DNA from: Aliidiomarina maris
GTDB taxonomy: Bacteria; Pseudomonadota; Gammaproteobacteria; Enterobacterales; Alteromonadaceae
Length of the DNA stretch: 64,000 nt
Reading direction: 5' to 3'
Assembly (NCBI RefSeq): GCF_003987335.1
Contig: NZ_PIPK01000015.1
Location: 1 to 64,000, forward strand
This document shows, piece by piece, positions 56,717 through 64,000 of the stretch (position 1 is its first letter; the number at the start of each line of letters is the position of its first letter). Position numbers and translations under genes: made by a program. The notes under the pieces were generated by a model. It was given only the letters and a program-made list of their open reading frames with translations, had not been told where the DNA came from and did not search any database.

Positions 56717-58339
56717 TTAGATTTTAAAGCTGGCGACCAACTCGTTTAGGTTCACCGCCAAGCGCGCTAGTTCTTGGCTGCTGGCTCTGGTTTGGTTGGC
56801 ACCTGACGCGGTTTGCGATGACAAGTCCTGGATATTGACCAGATTCTTGTCGACGTCTTTCGCCACCTGAGCCTGTTCTTCAGCCGCGCTGGCAATGGAT
56901 GCGTTACGCTCGGATATTTTCGATACCGCCTGAGCAATGGTTTGCAGCGCATCGCCTGCGGCTTTCGCCACTTCCTGAGTTTTCTTCGCTTGATCAGAGC
57001 TGATTTGCATGCCCTTCACTGAATCAGCGCTCGATTGCTGCACCGCCGACACCATCTGCTCGATTTCTTTGGTCGAAGTTTGAGTACGATGCGCCAGCGC
57101 ACGTACTTCATCAGCCACCACCGCAAAACCACGCCCTGATTCGCCAGCACGTGCCGCTTCAATCGCCGCATTTAGTGCTAACAGGTTAGTTTGCTCAGCA
57201 ATACCGCCAATCACGTCTAACACGCTGGTAATGTCTTTCACTTTCGCCGCTAAGTTCTCAATATTGCGTGCAGAGTGGTTCAATTCACTCACTAAATTCT
57301 CAATATTGCTGACAGTGGTGCCCACTTGCTCACGGCCATATTGCGCCTGCTCATCGGCATTCACCGATTCTTCTGCCGCATCTTGGGCATTGCGCGCCAC
57401 TTCTTCTACCGCTGCGGTCATCTCGTTCACCGCCGTAGCAGCTTGCTCAAGCTCAGCACTTTGTTGATGTAAGCCACGGGTGGAATCTTCTGTTACCGAA
57501 CTCAATTCTTCTGATGTGGATGCCAACTGCTGCGCTGAATCGGCAATAGTAGCAATCGAATTGCGCAAGTTATCCTGCATGCGGTTCAAGGCTGCCAACA
57601 ACTGCGTTGCTTCGTCGTTGCCCGTCACGTCAATCGCATGGGTCAGATCACCCTCAGCAATCACCTCGGCATGCTTCACCGCTTGGCGAATCGGGGTCAC
57701 AATACTGCGCGTGAACAGCATCGCAAGTACTGCCACTAATACAACCGCAATCGCAATAATGAGTAAGGTGACCCACTGCGCTTGGTTGCGAACGCTATCG
57801 GCCGTTGTCGCCGCTGTTTCCATGCGCTGCTGCTGGAACGCGCTCATGCCACGAATCGATTGAATCATTTGGTCAATGACCGGTTGTAACTGCTCATAGC
57901 GCATGAGAATAGCGGCAGCAGAGCCCTCTGTTCGCGCTAACTGGCGCACGCGCTCGTCAGTTTGCCAATAGCGTTGCGCCATGCCTTCAAACTCTTGTAA
58001 GCCGGCACGACCTTGCTCGGTGCGGATGTAGCTTCGGTAAGTCGCCATCGCCTCTTCTAAGCCTTGACGGCTAGTGGCTAAGCGTTGCTCATAATCCGCA
58101 CTCGTTTGGGCGTCACTTGCCGTAATTACGTTTACCGTGTACAAACGCACACGTAACATCGCTGCTTCTATATTGCCTATCGCTTGTAACGCGGGGGCGG
58201 CGTATTGGGTAATTAATTCTTCTTGCGCGGCCATGCGGTTTTGCTACACTAACGCCACTACACCAACCACCAAAACCAGCAGGCCCATAAGCGCAAAGAA
58301 TAGCGTTGCGCGTACACCGACTTTGATATTTCTCAACAT
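56717..58339 (-). pseudogene. Methyl-accepting chemotaxis protein interrupted by an in-frame amber codon
   Basis: A chemoreceptor whose 5' end reads ATG (58339) with a GGAGAA ribosome site seven bases upstream, followed by a complete first transmembrane helix (about residues 12-31), then a TAG (58244-58246) at codon 32. The same frame then continues for 505 further codons from an ATG at 58234 with no good ribosome site. The rest is intact: second membrane helix, HAMP and signalling domain with [20 protein letters not shown]. Without the first helix the sensor would not insert normally. CAG to TAG would be a single transition. Real nonsense mutation, readthrough or sequencing error are all possible. 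Confidence 0.8.
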
Positions 58340-58364
58340 GGTTGTTCTCCGTAACCGGGTTTTC

Positions 58365-60941
58365 TTAAGTCCCGCTATGTGTTGCTACAAAGCTGACAAA
58401 ATCCTGTTTTGGCAGCGGTTTAGAAAAATAATACCCTTGGAAGGCAAAGCAGCCCTTGGACAGCAACGCAACACGTTCCGCGTCACTTTCCACCCCTTCG
58501 GCTATCACATCCATGTCGAGTTTATCGGCTAGTTGCACAATTGCTTCAATAATAATTAGCTCGCGCCCGCTCTCACTACTACTCATGGCGCGCACAAAAT
58601 GCTGGTCAATTTTAACTTCATCAAATGCCATCTGGGATAAGTAAGACAGCGATGAGAAGCCGGTGCCAAAGTCATCTAAAGATAATCGAACTCCGAGCTG
58701 ACGCAATGCCGCCATACGTCTTATAGCTTCTTCAATGTCTTCAAGTACTAAGCTTTCAGTCAGTTCAATGGTGAGCTGCTGCGCCGCTTCTGGAAATTTT
58801 TGCAGCAACTGCTCGACTCTATGCACGAAGTCAGGTTGGTAGAACTGCCTAGGGCTGACGTTCACCGCCAGTTGCAAGCCCTTGAGGTGTTCGTCTTGTT
58901 GCCATTGTTGTAACGTTTGGCAGGCCGTACGTAATACCCAAGTCCCCAGCGGCACAATAAAGCCATTACTTTCCGCTAGCGGAATGAAGTCTGCCGGTGA
59001 CACCATGCCAAAGTCCGGGTGGCGCCAGCGAATCAATGCTTCCGCCCCGTAAATCACCTGCGCAGCACCTTCTGGCTGCATTACTTTGGGTTGTATTACC
59101 TTAGGTTGCATTACCTTAGGTTGAAAGTACAGTTCAAACTCGTCGCAGGCCAAAGCCGTCGGCATTGCCTGTTCTATCTCATAGCGCCGTTGCAATTGCG
59201 CCTGCATCGCCGGGTCAAAGATACGCCACTTATTGCCACCGCTACGTTTTGCTACATGCATCGCAATGTCCGCGCGCTTGAGCAATTCAGCAGCATCAAA
59301 ACTTTGCTGCTGAAACACGCAAGCACCAATACTGAGTGCGCAGGCGTAATCGTTGCCGTGTAAATCGTAAGGTTGGCTCAGGGCATGCAGAATGCGCTCA
59401 GCATGCATACCAGTCGATTTATGCGCCGCGTCAGAGCTTGCGCCCTGCTGACCTAATACCAGTACAAACTCATCACTACTTTGGCGTCCTACCACGCTGG
59501 ACTTCGGTGCTAAGCGAAGTAAACGCTGACCCACCTGGCGTAATAATTCATCGCCTGTCGAGTGGCCCTGAGTGTCATTGAGGCGTTTAAAGTTATCTAA
59601 ATCGATAAACAGCACCGCACCAAACTGGCCAGAACGTTCCGCCTGCTGCATATGGTCCATCAGCAAGCTTAACGTCATGCGGCGGTTAGGCAGCTCAGTC
59701 AGCGCGTCATAAAATGCCAGGTGGTGGACGGTCTGCTCGTGACGCTTTTGCTCGGTGATGTCGGCAATTACACCACTCCATGTCACAGCGCCGTCCGCTT
59801 CACGGGTCGGCGTTGCGTTACCTAACACCCAGCGCACCTGCTCGCTGCCATGGCGCACAATGCGAAATTCAATTTGCCAAGGCTCTAACGTAGATGCCGA
59901 CTGATTCATTGCTTCAAGCACATTATTGACGTTTTTGGGGTGCACACAGGCCATCAAAAGCTCTGCATCAGCAATAACTTGTGCGGCGCTGACACCATAC
60001 ACATCTTTTACCGCTTCACTAATGTAGGGAATGCTCATCTGACCTTGCGGGCTGAGGGTGAACTCATACACCACACCAGGTACCCGTTCGGCAATCGAGT
60101 AAAAACGCGCCTCAATTAATTTCGCCTCTGCAATCGCCGCTTGCTGCTCTTGCTCCGCCCCCAGCAAACGGTAGCGCATTGCCACCACCACCATGGATAT
60201 CAGCACAATAAACACCGCAGCCGCCACCGCAATGGTGACCAACGCTTGACTGTCGAGGACATGCCCTTGATACGCGTTGTAGCCATTTTGCAGTGGCATA
60301 AACACCGTCGCGTGCATAGCAACATAGTGCATGCTCGCGATTGCAAGTCCCATCAGCACCGACGACGCAAGGTTCAAGGCAAGACGCTGGCGCAAGAAGT
60401 TTTGTAGCAGAGGGCGCACACCGAGCGCTAAGGTCGCCAGCAGCACAGCGACTACAATGGAAGCTAGGAATAAGCCTGGGCGATAAAGACGATCAGCAGG
60501 TAACACCATAGCGGCCATACCCAAATAGTGCATCACGCCGATGCCAGCGCCCATCAGCACACCGCCAAGCAACACTCGACGCCAGGTAAAGTCGCCCATA
60601 CTCATCACCTGCAAGGTCACAAAACCCGCCATAATCGCAGGCAGCACCGACAGCAGCGTAATCCCGCTATGGTAGGTTACAGGCACCGGCAAGCTGTACG
60701 ACAGCATACCAATAAAGTGCATCGCCCAGACGCCGCTACCCATAGCAACCGCACCAAGGGCAAGCCAAACCATGCTGCTTTTGCGCCGCTCTTGTTTACG
60801 AATCAATTCAACGTGATTAAAACTGGCAAAGGCCGCCAAAATCGCTATCAGAATGGACAGCAATACTAAGCTAGGGATGTGGTGTGCGTGAAAAGCCGTA
60901 GACAAGTCTATCTCGGCTGGGGTAAACGCTAGTAACTGCAA
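58365..60941 (-). CDS. MHYT-PAS-GGDEF-EAL protein (degenerate GGDEF, intact EAL)
   Basis: An 858-residue membrane protein. The start is the TTG at 60941, with AAGGGAG six bases upstream; the frame is open to an ATG at 60989 but without a ribosome site. Seven membrane helices contain three MHYT-type motifs (MHFIGM, MHYLGM, MHYVAM; about 75-210). Then a PAS domain (about 275-405), a GGDEF domain with SSDEF at about 488-492 and an EAL domain with EALIRW, ELTES, DDFGTG and EGVES. I predict c-di-GMP hydrolysis without synthesis. It is 25 bases upstream of the interrupted chemoreceptor. Confidence 0.92.
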   Translation of the reverse strand: MQLLAFTPAEIDLSTAFHAHHIPSLVLLSILIAILAAFASFNHVELIRKQERRKSSMVWLALGAVAMGSGVWAMHFIGMLSYSLPVPVTYHSGITLLSVLPAIMAGFVTLQVMSMGDFTWRRVLLGGVLMGAGIGVMHYLGMAAMVLPADRLYRPGLFLASIVVAVLLATLALGVRPLLQNFLRQRLALNLASSVLMGLAIASMHYVAMHATVFMPLQNGYNAYQGHVLDSQALVTIAVAAAVFIVLISMVVVAMRYRLLGAEQEQQAAIAEAKLIEARFYSIAERVPGVVYEFTLSPQGQMSIPYISEAVKDVYGVSAAQVIADAELLMACVHPKNVNNVLEAMNQSASTLEPWQIEFRIVRHGSEQVRWVLGNATPTREADGAVTWSGVIADITEQKRHEQTVHHLAFYDALTELPNRRMTLSLLMDHMQQAERSGQFGAVLFIDLDNFKRLNDTQGHSTGDELLRQVGQRLLRLAPKSSVVGRQSSDEFVLVLGQQGASSDAAHKSTGMHAERILHALSQPYDLHGNDYACALSIGACVFQQQSFDAAELLKRADIAMHVAKRSGGNKWRIFDPAMQAQLQRRYEIEQAMPTALACDEFELYFQPKVMQPKVIQPKVMQPEGAAQVIYGAEALIRWRHPDFGMVSPADFIPLAESNGFIVPLGTWVLRTACQTLQQWQQDEHLKGLQLAVNVSPRQFYQPDFVHRVEQLLQKFPEAAQQLTIELTESLVLEDIEEAIRRMAALRQLGVRLSLDDFGTGFSSLSYLSQMAFDEVKIDQHFVRAMSSSESGRELIIIEAIVQLADKLDMDVIAEGVESDAERVALLSKGCFAFQGYYFSKPLPKQDFVSFVATHSGT
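59079..59123 (-). repeat. 15-bp tandem repeat (three copies) inside the EAL domain
   Basis: Units at 59079-59093, 59094-59108 and 59109-59123 encode repeated KVMQP-type pentapeptides just before the EAL motif. The units are nearly identical, which suggests slippage expansion in a loop. Confidence 0.85.
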
Positions 60942-61149
60942 TGCGTACTCCCTTATAAATACAGTCAAAACAACATGCCAGCATGGCATTATTCGAATTG
61001 CTGTGAAGTATCCTAAGCAACTACTAATTTAGCAACGACTTTATAGTCGAATATGCGCATTATCATATGCTTAAGTGGGTATATTAACTTGGTTTGTTAA
61101 AGCGGTGAAGAACCGCGCCAGCCCTTGTTGGAATAAGGGCTGTTGCGGG

Positions 61150-61551
61150 TTAATTGGTGTGGGGAGGCACTTGATTGCCCGTAATAGGAGAGGAACCTGT
61201 CAGCAAAATCCATGCAGCAATGTAAAAGCCTATGACGAATTCCGAGGCGCCGAAAAAGCTGACGTAGGGTTCGACCAACTCAATCGTGATAACCACGAGC
61301 AGAATGCCCAAGCAAAAGGTGATAGCACACGCGAGCGCAAGGAAACGCCGGCCTTTTCGCAGCCTGCGCAATAAAAAGCCAGATACGCGAGAGGCCAGTA
61401 AAATACCCAGCCCAATGGAAAACAGACAAGTAAAGTAATACTGAAGCGACCAGCCCGTACTTTCGCTAAGAGCCCCTTTAGTGGCAAAGAAAGCTAACGG
61501 CATAACCAGAATCATGATCCATAACTCTGGGGTGAGGTTTTTCTCGTGCAT
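61150..61551 (-). CDS. Small membrane protein of unknown function
   Basis: A 133-residue protein with four hydrophobic helices (about 9-27, 38-55, 70-90, 100-120) separated by a basic loop (RRLRKGRR). No recognisable motif. It lies between two unrelated genes. Two hairpins follow at about 61101-61142 on the minus strand; the distal one is followed by TTTAAC, a weak terminator. Its length and frame make it a credible gene, but the function is unknown. Confidence 0.65.
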   Translation of the reverse strand: MHEKNLTPELWIMILVMPLAFFATKGALSESTGWSLQYYFTCLFSIGLGILLASRVSGFLLRRLRKGRRFLALACAITFCLGILLVVITIELVEPYVSFFGASEFVIGFYIAAWILLTGSSPITGNQVPPHTN

Positions 61552-61608
61552 GTTATATTTCCCTGTACCTAGTACTTCCCGAACTCAATTATTAACCGCA
61601 TTACCAAG

Positions 61609-62892
61609 TTACCACATGTATGCCGTCGGGCTAGAAGCGCCGCTTAAAAAATCAGTCAAGCGCTCGAACGCGGTGGGCGAAAGATAATCTTCAGCGACCT
61701 CTAAAAATACACTTTCAGATGCCAGTTGGCCGCTATCTATCGCATTGCTATATGCCTGCCACAAAGCGAAAATACTTTGGTGCTGGCTTTGCAAATCATG
61801 ATGCATCGCAGCGAAGAGGGCTAAGCCACAACTGTAATGTAATCGTGAATTTATGGCTACCGCCTGATGAAAACTGGTGTCCTCCCCCATGCCCTCGCTA
61901 CACTCTGCTCGCGCTCTATTCAAAGTGTCACCAAGCATCCCCTGCCCTTGGCCAAGTTGCTCCATGGCAAGCCCAGCAAAGAGTTCGGCTGAGCCTTCAT
62001 GTAGCCATGCTTCTGCGGGCTGGTTGCTGAATGCCTGCTTCTGATACAGATGCGCGGCTTCATGGGCGAAGAACCAAAGTATCGGCTCAGCCAGAGATTC
62101 ATCGACAAAACCGTACCAATGCATAAACACTTGATTGGGTAAGACACCTCCCTGATGACCATAGCGGCCGTCATTAGTGGTGCTGTAAGACGCAAAAAGC
62201 TGCGGTTTAGTCTGCGGCTGGTCTAAACGCTCGGCAAAAAATGCCATAAACTGAGGGAGGTTCACTGCCATTAGATTGCGCAGCGATTCCGGCAACCCGG
62301 GGTCTATCACACTGATAAAATTGCCATCGTCTTGCGGCTCAGCAGCACCGACATAGAGCTTCTGACCACTATCGGAATCCTGCCAACTGGCTGAGCCTTG
62401 GTAGCGTTGGCCGTTCACAATAACGTCTTCATCGGCAGGCAATTGTATTGCCATGCTCCAGTGGGTATCGGCGTCAGTGCATTGCTCTGGACAGGCAAAG
62501 AATCGCCCAGAATGAATCAGCATGCCACCATCAGAAAACGGCGAGAATGGCGCATAATCCTTATCTAACGCAATGTAGGTGGGCGTCAACTCAGCCAGGA
62601 CCGACGTGAAAGCTGCGTTATCCACACGTTTTAGATACTCGCGCTCGCCCTCGACATAGATTTGAAAAGCTTCGTTTACCTGCCAACGAGCCGCCCTACT
62701 TCGATTGGGGCTTTGATGCGTGCTTTGACTGGGGCCGCGCTGAAACTCAATGCGAGAGATCGGTTCAGAGCTTTCATAGTGCACACGCCAAGTGCCGTCA
62801 TTCGATTTACTCAAGGTCGTGAGCAGGCTATCGTCAGCCCGCGCAACACCGTGCGCTAGCGAGATAAATAAAATAATGATGACAATGTGCAT
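61609..62892 (-). CDS. Secreted zinc metallopeptidase-like protein (HEAAH motif)
   Basis: A 427-residue protein with a Sec signal peptide (about 1-19, cleavage after ARA). The gluzincin pattern is present: HEAAH (277-281) and WLHEG with Glu299 as likely third ligand, 17 residues apart, close to the M1 aminopeptidase spacing. Several aromatic residues surround the site. A pair of cysteines (FACPEQC) lies near residue 135. The N-terminal half does not match a named family to me. Periplasmic or extracellular peptidase is the best reading. Confidence 0.72.
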   Translation of the reverse strand: MHIVIIILFISLAHGVARADDSLLTTLSKSNDGTWRVHYESSEPISRIEFQRGPSQSTHQSPNRSRAARWQVNEAFQIYVEGEREYLKRVDNAAFTSVLAELTPTYIALDKDYAPFSPFSDGGMLIHSGRFFACPEQCTDADTHWSMAIQLPADEDVIVNGQRYQGSASWQDSDSGQKLYVGAAEPQDDGNFISVIDPGLPESLRNLMAVNLPQFMAFFAERLDQPQTKPQLFASYSTTNDGRYGHQGGVLPNQVFMHWYGFVDESLAEPILWFFAHEAAHLYQKQAFSNQPAEAWLHEGSAELFAGLAMEQLGQGQGMLGDTLNRARAECSEGMGEDTSFHQAVAINSRLHYSCGLALFAAMHHDLQSQHQSIFALWQAYSNAIDSGQLASESVFLEVAEDYLSPTAFERLTDFLSGASSPTAYMW

Positions 62893-63101
62893 ACAGGCCG
62901 CCTGTGAATTTGTTGGTCAACGATAAGTTATCAGAGCGTTGTTAGCCTGGCATGTGTTTAGGCGTCGAATATTGTAAGGAACTGTGTTGTTGGGGTTGTG
63001 CTTGATGCCAGACGACGTTAAAGATTAATAAGACTCCTGTTTGAATAAGCGCTTGAACTTCTCATTCGAGCACTAGCGGTCTGCCATTGGTTTTGTCGAT
63101 A
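62893..63101. other. Non-coding spacer between the metallopeptidase and the aadA-like remnant
   Basis: About 210 bp with no supportable gene. It holds an imperfect inverted repeat (about 62945-63020, GCCTGGCAT pairing with ATGCCAGAC) that only weakly resembles an attC site. Confidence 0.4.
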
Positions 63102-63341
63102 TTACAGTAGTAGATTCCCGATTGCGCCGGATACGCTCATTGACTGAGATACCAAGGCCTTTCTTTGCTCAAAGGTAGGCGAGTCAGAGACCGTGACCAA
63201 GATATCTACGTCGCTGTCGCGCTGCAAACCACCAACGACGGCAGAGCCAAATAGATAAATGCCGATGATCGAATCACCAAGCACACCTTCAACGGCTGCC
63301 TGTGCCTGCTTCGCTTCATCTGGTATCTCTATATTTGCCAT
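63102..63341 (-). pseudogene. Truncated aadA-like aminoglycoside nucleotidyltransferase
   Basis: A 79-residue N-terminal piece of a streptomycin/spectinomycin adenylyltransferase-type protein. The active-site signature is intact (FGSAVVGGLQRDSDVDILV: GS-x10-DxD, about 31-49), followed by VSDSPTFEQRKALVSQSMSVSG. A full AadA is about 260 residues, so the C-terminal domain is missing and no remnant follows. A GGAG ribosome site precedes the start. It is not expected to give resistance. It lies just downstream of the attC-like site. Confidence 0.75.
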
Positions 63342-63361
63342 GTTCTCCGGAAACTCCTCTC

Positions 63362-63440
63362 GCCCTAATGCCCGCCATCACCGGTGAAAAAACTGCAGCG
63401 AAGCGGAGGGATTGGCATCCGGTGCATGGCTGGGTTATGT
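63362..63440 (-). other. attC-like recombination site (integron cassette junction)
   Basis: On the minus strand the site starts with ACATAAC, which includes the stop codon of the parE-type toxin, and ends with ATTAGGG. Between them GCCATGCACCGG (63419-63430) pairs with CCGGTGATGGC (63374-63384) except for one extra G, the bulged base typical of attC. The central CCGCTTCGCTGCAG stem is also typical. The last core box reads ATT instead of GTT, so recombination activity may be reduced. Confidence 0.75.
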
Positions 63441-63734
63441 TTCGTTTGCTGGTAATTCGAGCTGCCTCTCACTCCGCCAGGCTCGTATGAGCAGAACCTC
63501 TTTAGCCTGCCTGAGATAGACAACTCGAAACTGCGCGTGAATCAATTCGCGAATATGATCCATGTAGAATTCAGGAACAACTCGGCCAGCATCCGGGTGG
63601 ATTTGAAGCATTTCACAGTGCTCTAGGATAGCAGCCACGAAATCATCACCGATATGTGGCACATCCTGCTCTTTGTAATACTCCTGAATAGCCTGTAAGT
63701 CCTCGAGAGCAGACTGTGCTAAGCGTAGTTCCAT
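63435..63734 (-). CDS. ParE/RelE-family toxin
   Basis: A 99-residue basic protein of the RelE/ParE superfamily: helix 1-2 with ALEDLQAIQEYYKEQ (about 9-23), then the strand pattern REL-IHAQFRVVYLRQAKEVLLIRAWR (about 62-88). ParE-type members inhibit gyrase; RelE-type members cleave mRNA. The conserved residues here do not settle which. It directly follows the Phd/YefM-type antitoxin with no gap, and its stop codon lies inside the attC-like site, as in integron cassettes. Confidence 0.88.
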   Translation of the reverse strand: MELRLAQSALEDLQAIQEYYKEQDVPHIGDDFVAAILEHCEMLQIHPDAGRVVPEFYMDHIRELIHAQFRVVYLRQAKEVLLIRAWRSERQLELPANET

Positions 63735-63998
63735 TTACTTGATACCCAACGTTTTCTTGGCGTCCTCCAACGATACGGTGTTGCCCTCGCGAACATCCAT
63801 AAGCCCCCGCGCCACCGCCTTTACAAACCTCAATTCCTCTGCGGTTCTCTCATAATCCTCGAGCCCCTGAACAACAGCTATGCCGCGGCCACGGCTGGTG
63901 AGCAGGATGGGGCGATGCGTATCTTGCGCTCGACCAACCACCTTTCCGGGATTGATCTTCAGGTCTGATAGAGGAATGACATCCTCGGAAAATTTCAC
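63735..63998 (-). CDS. Phd/YefM-family antitoxin
   Basis: An 87-residue protein of the Phd/YefM fold. The N-terminal dimerisation part (about 1-50) contains SDLKINPGKVV and RPILLTSRGRGIAVVQ, the C-terminal tail (about 55-87) is acidic and would neutralise the toxin. It starts with GTG at 63998, two bases from the window edge; the ribosome site and any longer N-terminus lie outside, so a slightly earlier start cannot be excluded. It normally autorepresses the operon. Confidence 0.85.
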   Translation of the reverse strand: MKFSEDVIPLSDLKINPGKVVGRAQDTHRPILLTSRGRGIAVVQGLEDYERTAEELRFVKAVARGLMDVREGNTVSLEDAKKTLGIK

Positions 63999-64000
63999 TT

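Noticed and set aside
61119-61142. Terminator at the CAGCCCTT/AAGGGCTG hairpin
   Set aside because: The stem is good but no T-run follows on either strand.
62941-63022. Second possible attC site after the aadA-like remnant
   Set aside because: An inverted repeat is present, but the outer boxes do not match RYYYAAC and GTTRRRY and the central stem is absent.

Overview
The window reads as chromosomal DNA of a polarly flagellated, respiratory marine gammaproteobacterium of the Alteromonadales, most likely the Idiomarinaceae (Idiomarina, Pseudidiomarina or Aliidiomarina). This is inferred from the bamD / rluD-pgeF-clpB block, the FlrABC-sigma54 flagellar hierarchy, the glyoxylate shunt with aceK, the speB-speA pair and the overall base composition. 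No marker gene in the window fixes the species. Almost every base is coding, and most genes lie on the minus strand.

Layout: 1-480 is the promoter and leader of an rRNA operon that runs off the left edge. 0.48-8.8 kb is housekeeping: pssA, clpB with a sigma32 promoter, pgeF, rluD, bamD, nadE and glnB. 8.9-27.8 kb is one long flagellar locus on the minus strand: a LuxR-type regulator, a DUF1285 gene, flrA, flrB-flrC, fliEFGHIJ, fliKL and fliMNOPQR-flhB. Four good -24/-12 sigma54 promoters lie at the transcription-unit boundaries, which fits a FlrA then FlrC cascade. 28-37.6 kb is mostly on the plus strand: a secreted amidohydrolase, a DUF3369 response regulator, pdxH, an Ldh-family oxidoreductase (minus strand), pfkA, speB-speA, tRNA-Phe and an orphan secreted protein. 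37.7-43.6 kb is the glyoxylate shunt in the order aceK-aceB-aceA, with a divergent LysR gene.

43.6-62.9 kb is a signalling and accessory stretch: two chemoreceptors, one interrupted by an in-frame amber codon; a beta-propeller amidohydrolase with a GntP-type permease; a response regulator with an HD-GYP domain that has lost its metal ligands; a UMF1 transporter; an RsbQ-like hydrolase; an unassigned two-gene membrane module; an MHYT-PAS-GGDEF-EAL protein with a degenerate GGDEF motif; and a secreted HExxH metalloprotein. 62.9-64 kb looks like the start of an integron-type cassette array. It holds a Phd/ParE toxin-antitoxin pair, an attC-like recombination site fused to the toxin stop codon, and a truncated aadA-like nucleotidyltransferase.

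The strongest unusual signals are the attC cassette junction, the amber-interrupted chemoreceptor, the degenerate signalling proteins (LuxR receiver with Glu in place of Asp, HD-GYP without its HD, SSDEF), the 10-bp phased repeats in front of the operon that ends in flrA, and a G8 tract in the Shine-Dalgarno region of a chemoreceptor. I did not find a clearly new multi-gene defence or biosynthetic system. The two-gene membrane module at 54.5-56.6 kb is the best candidate for undescribed function.
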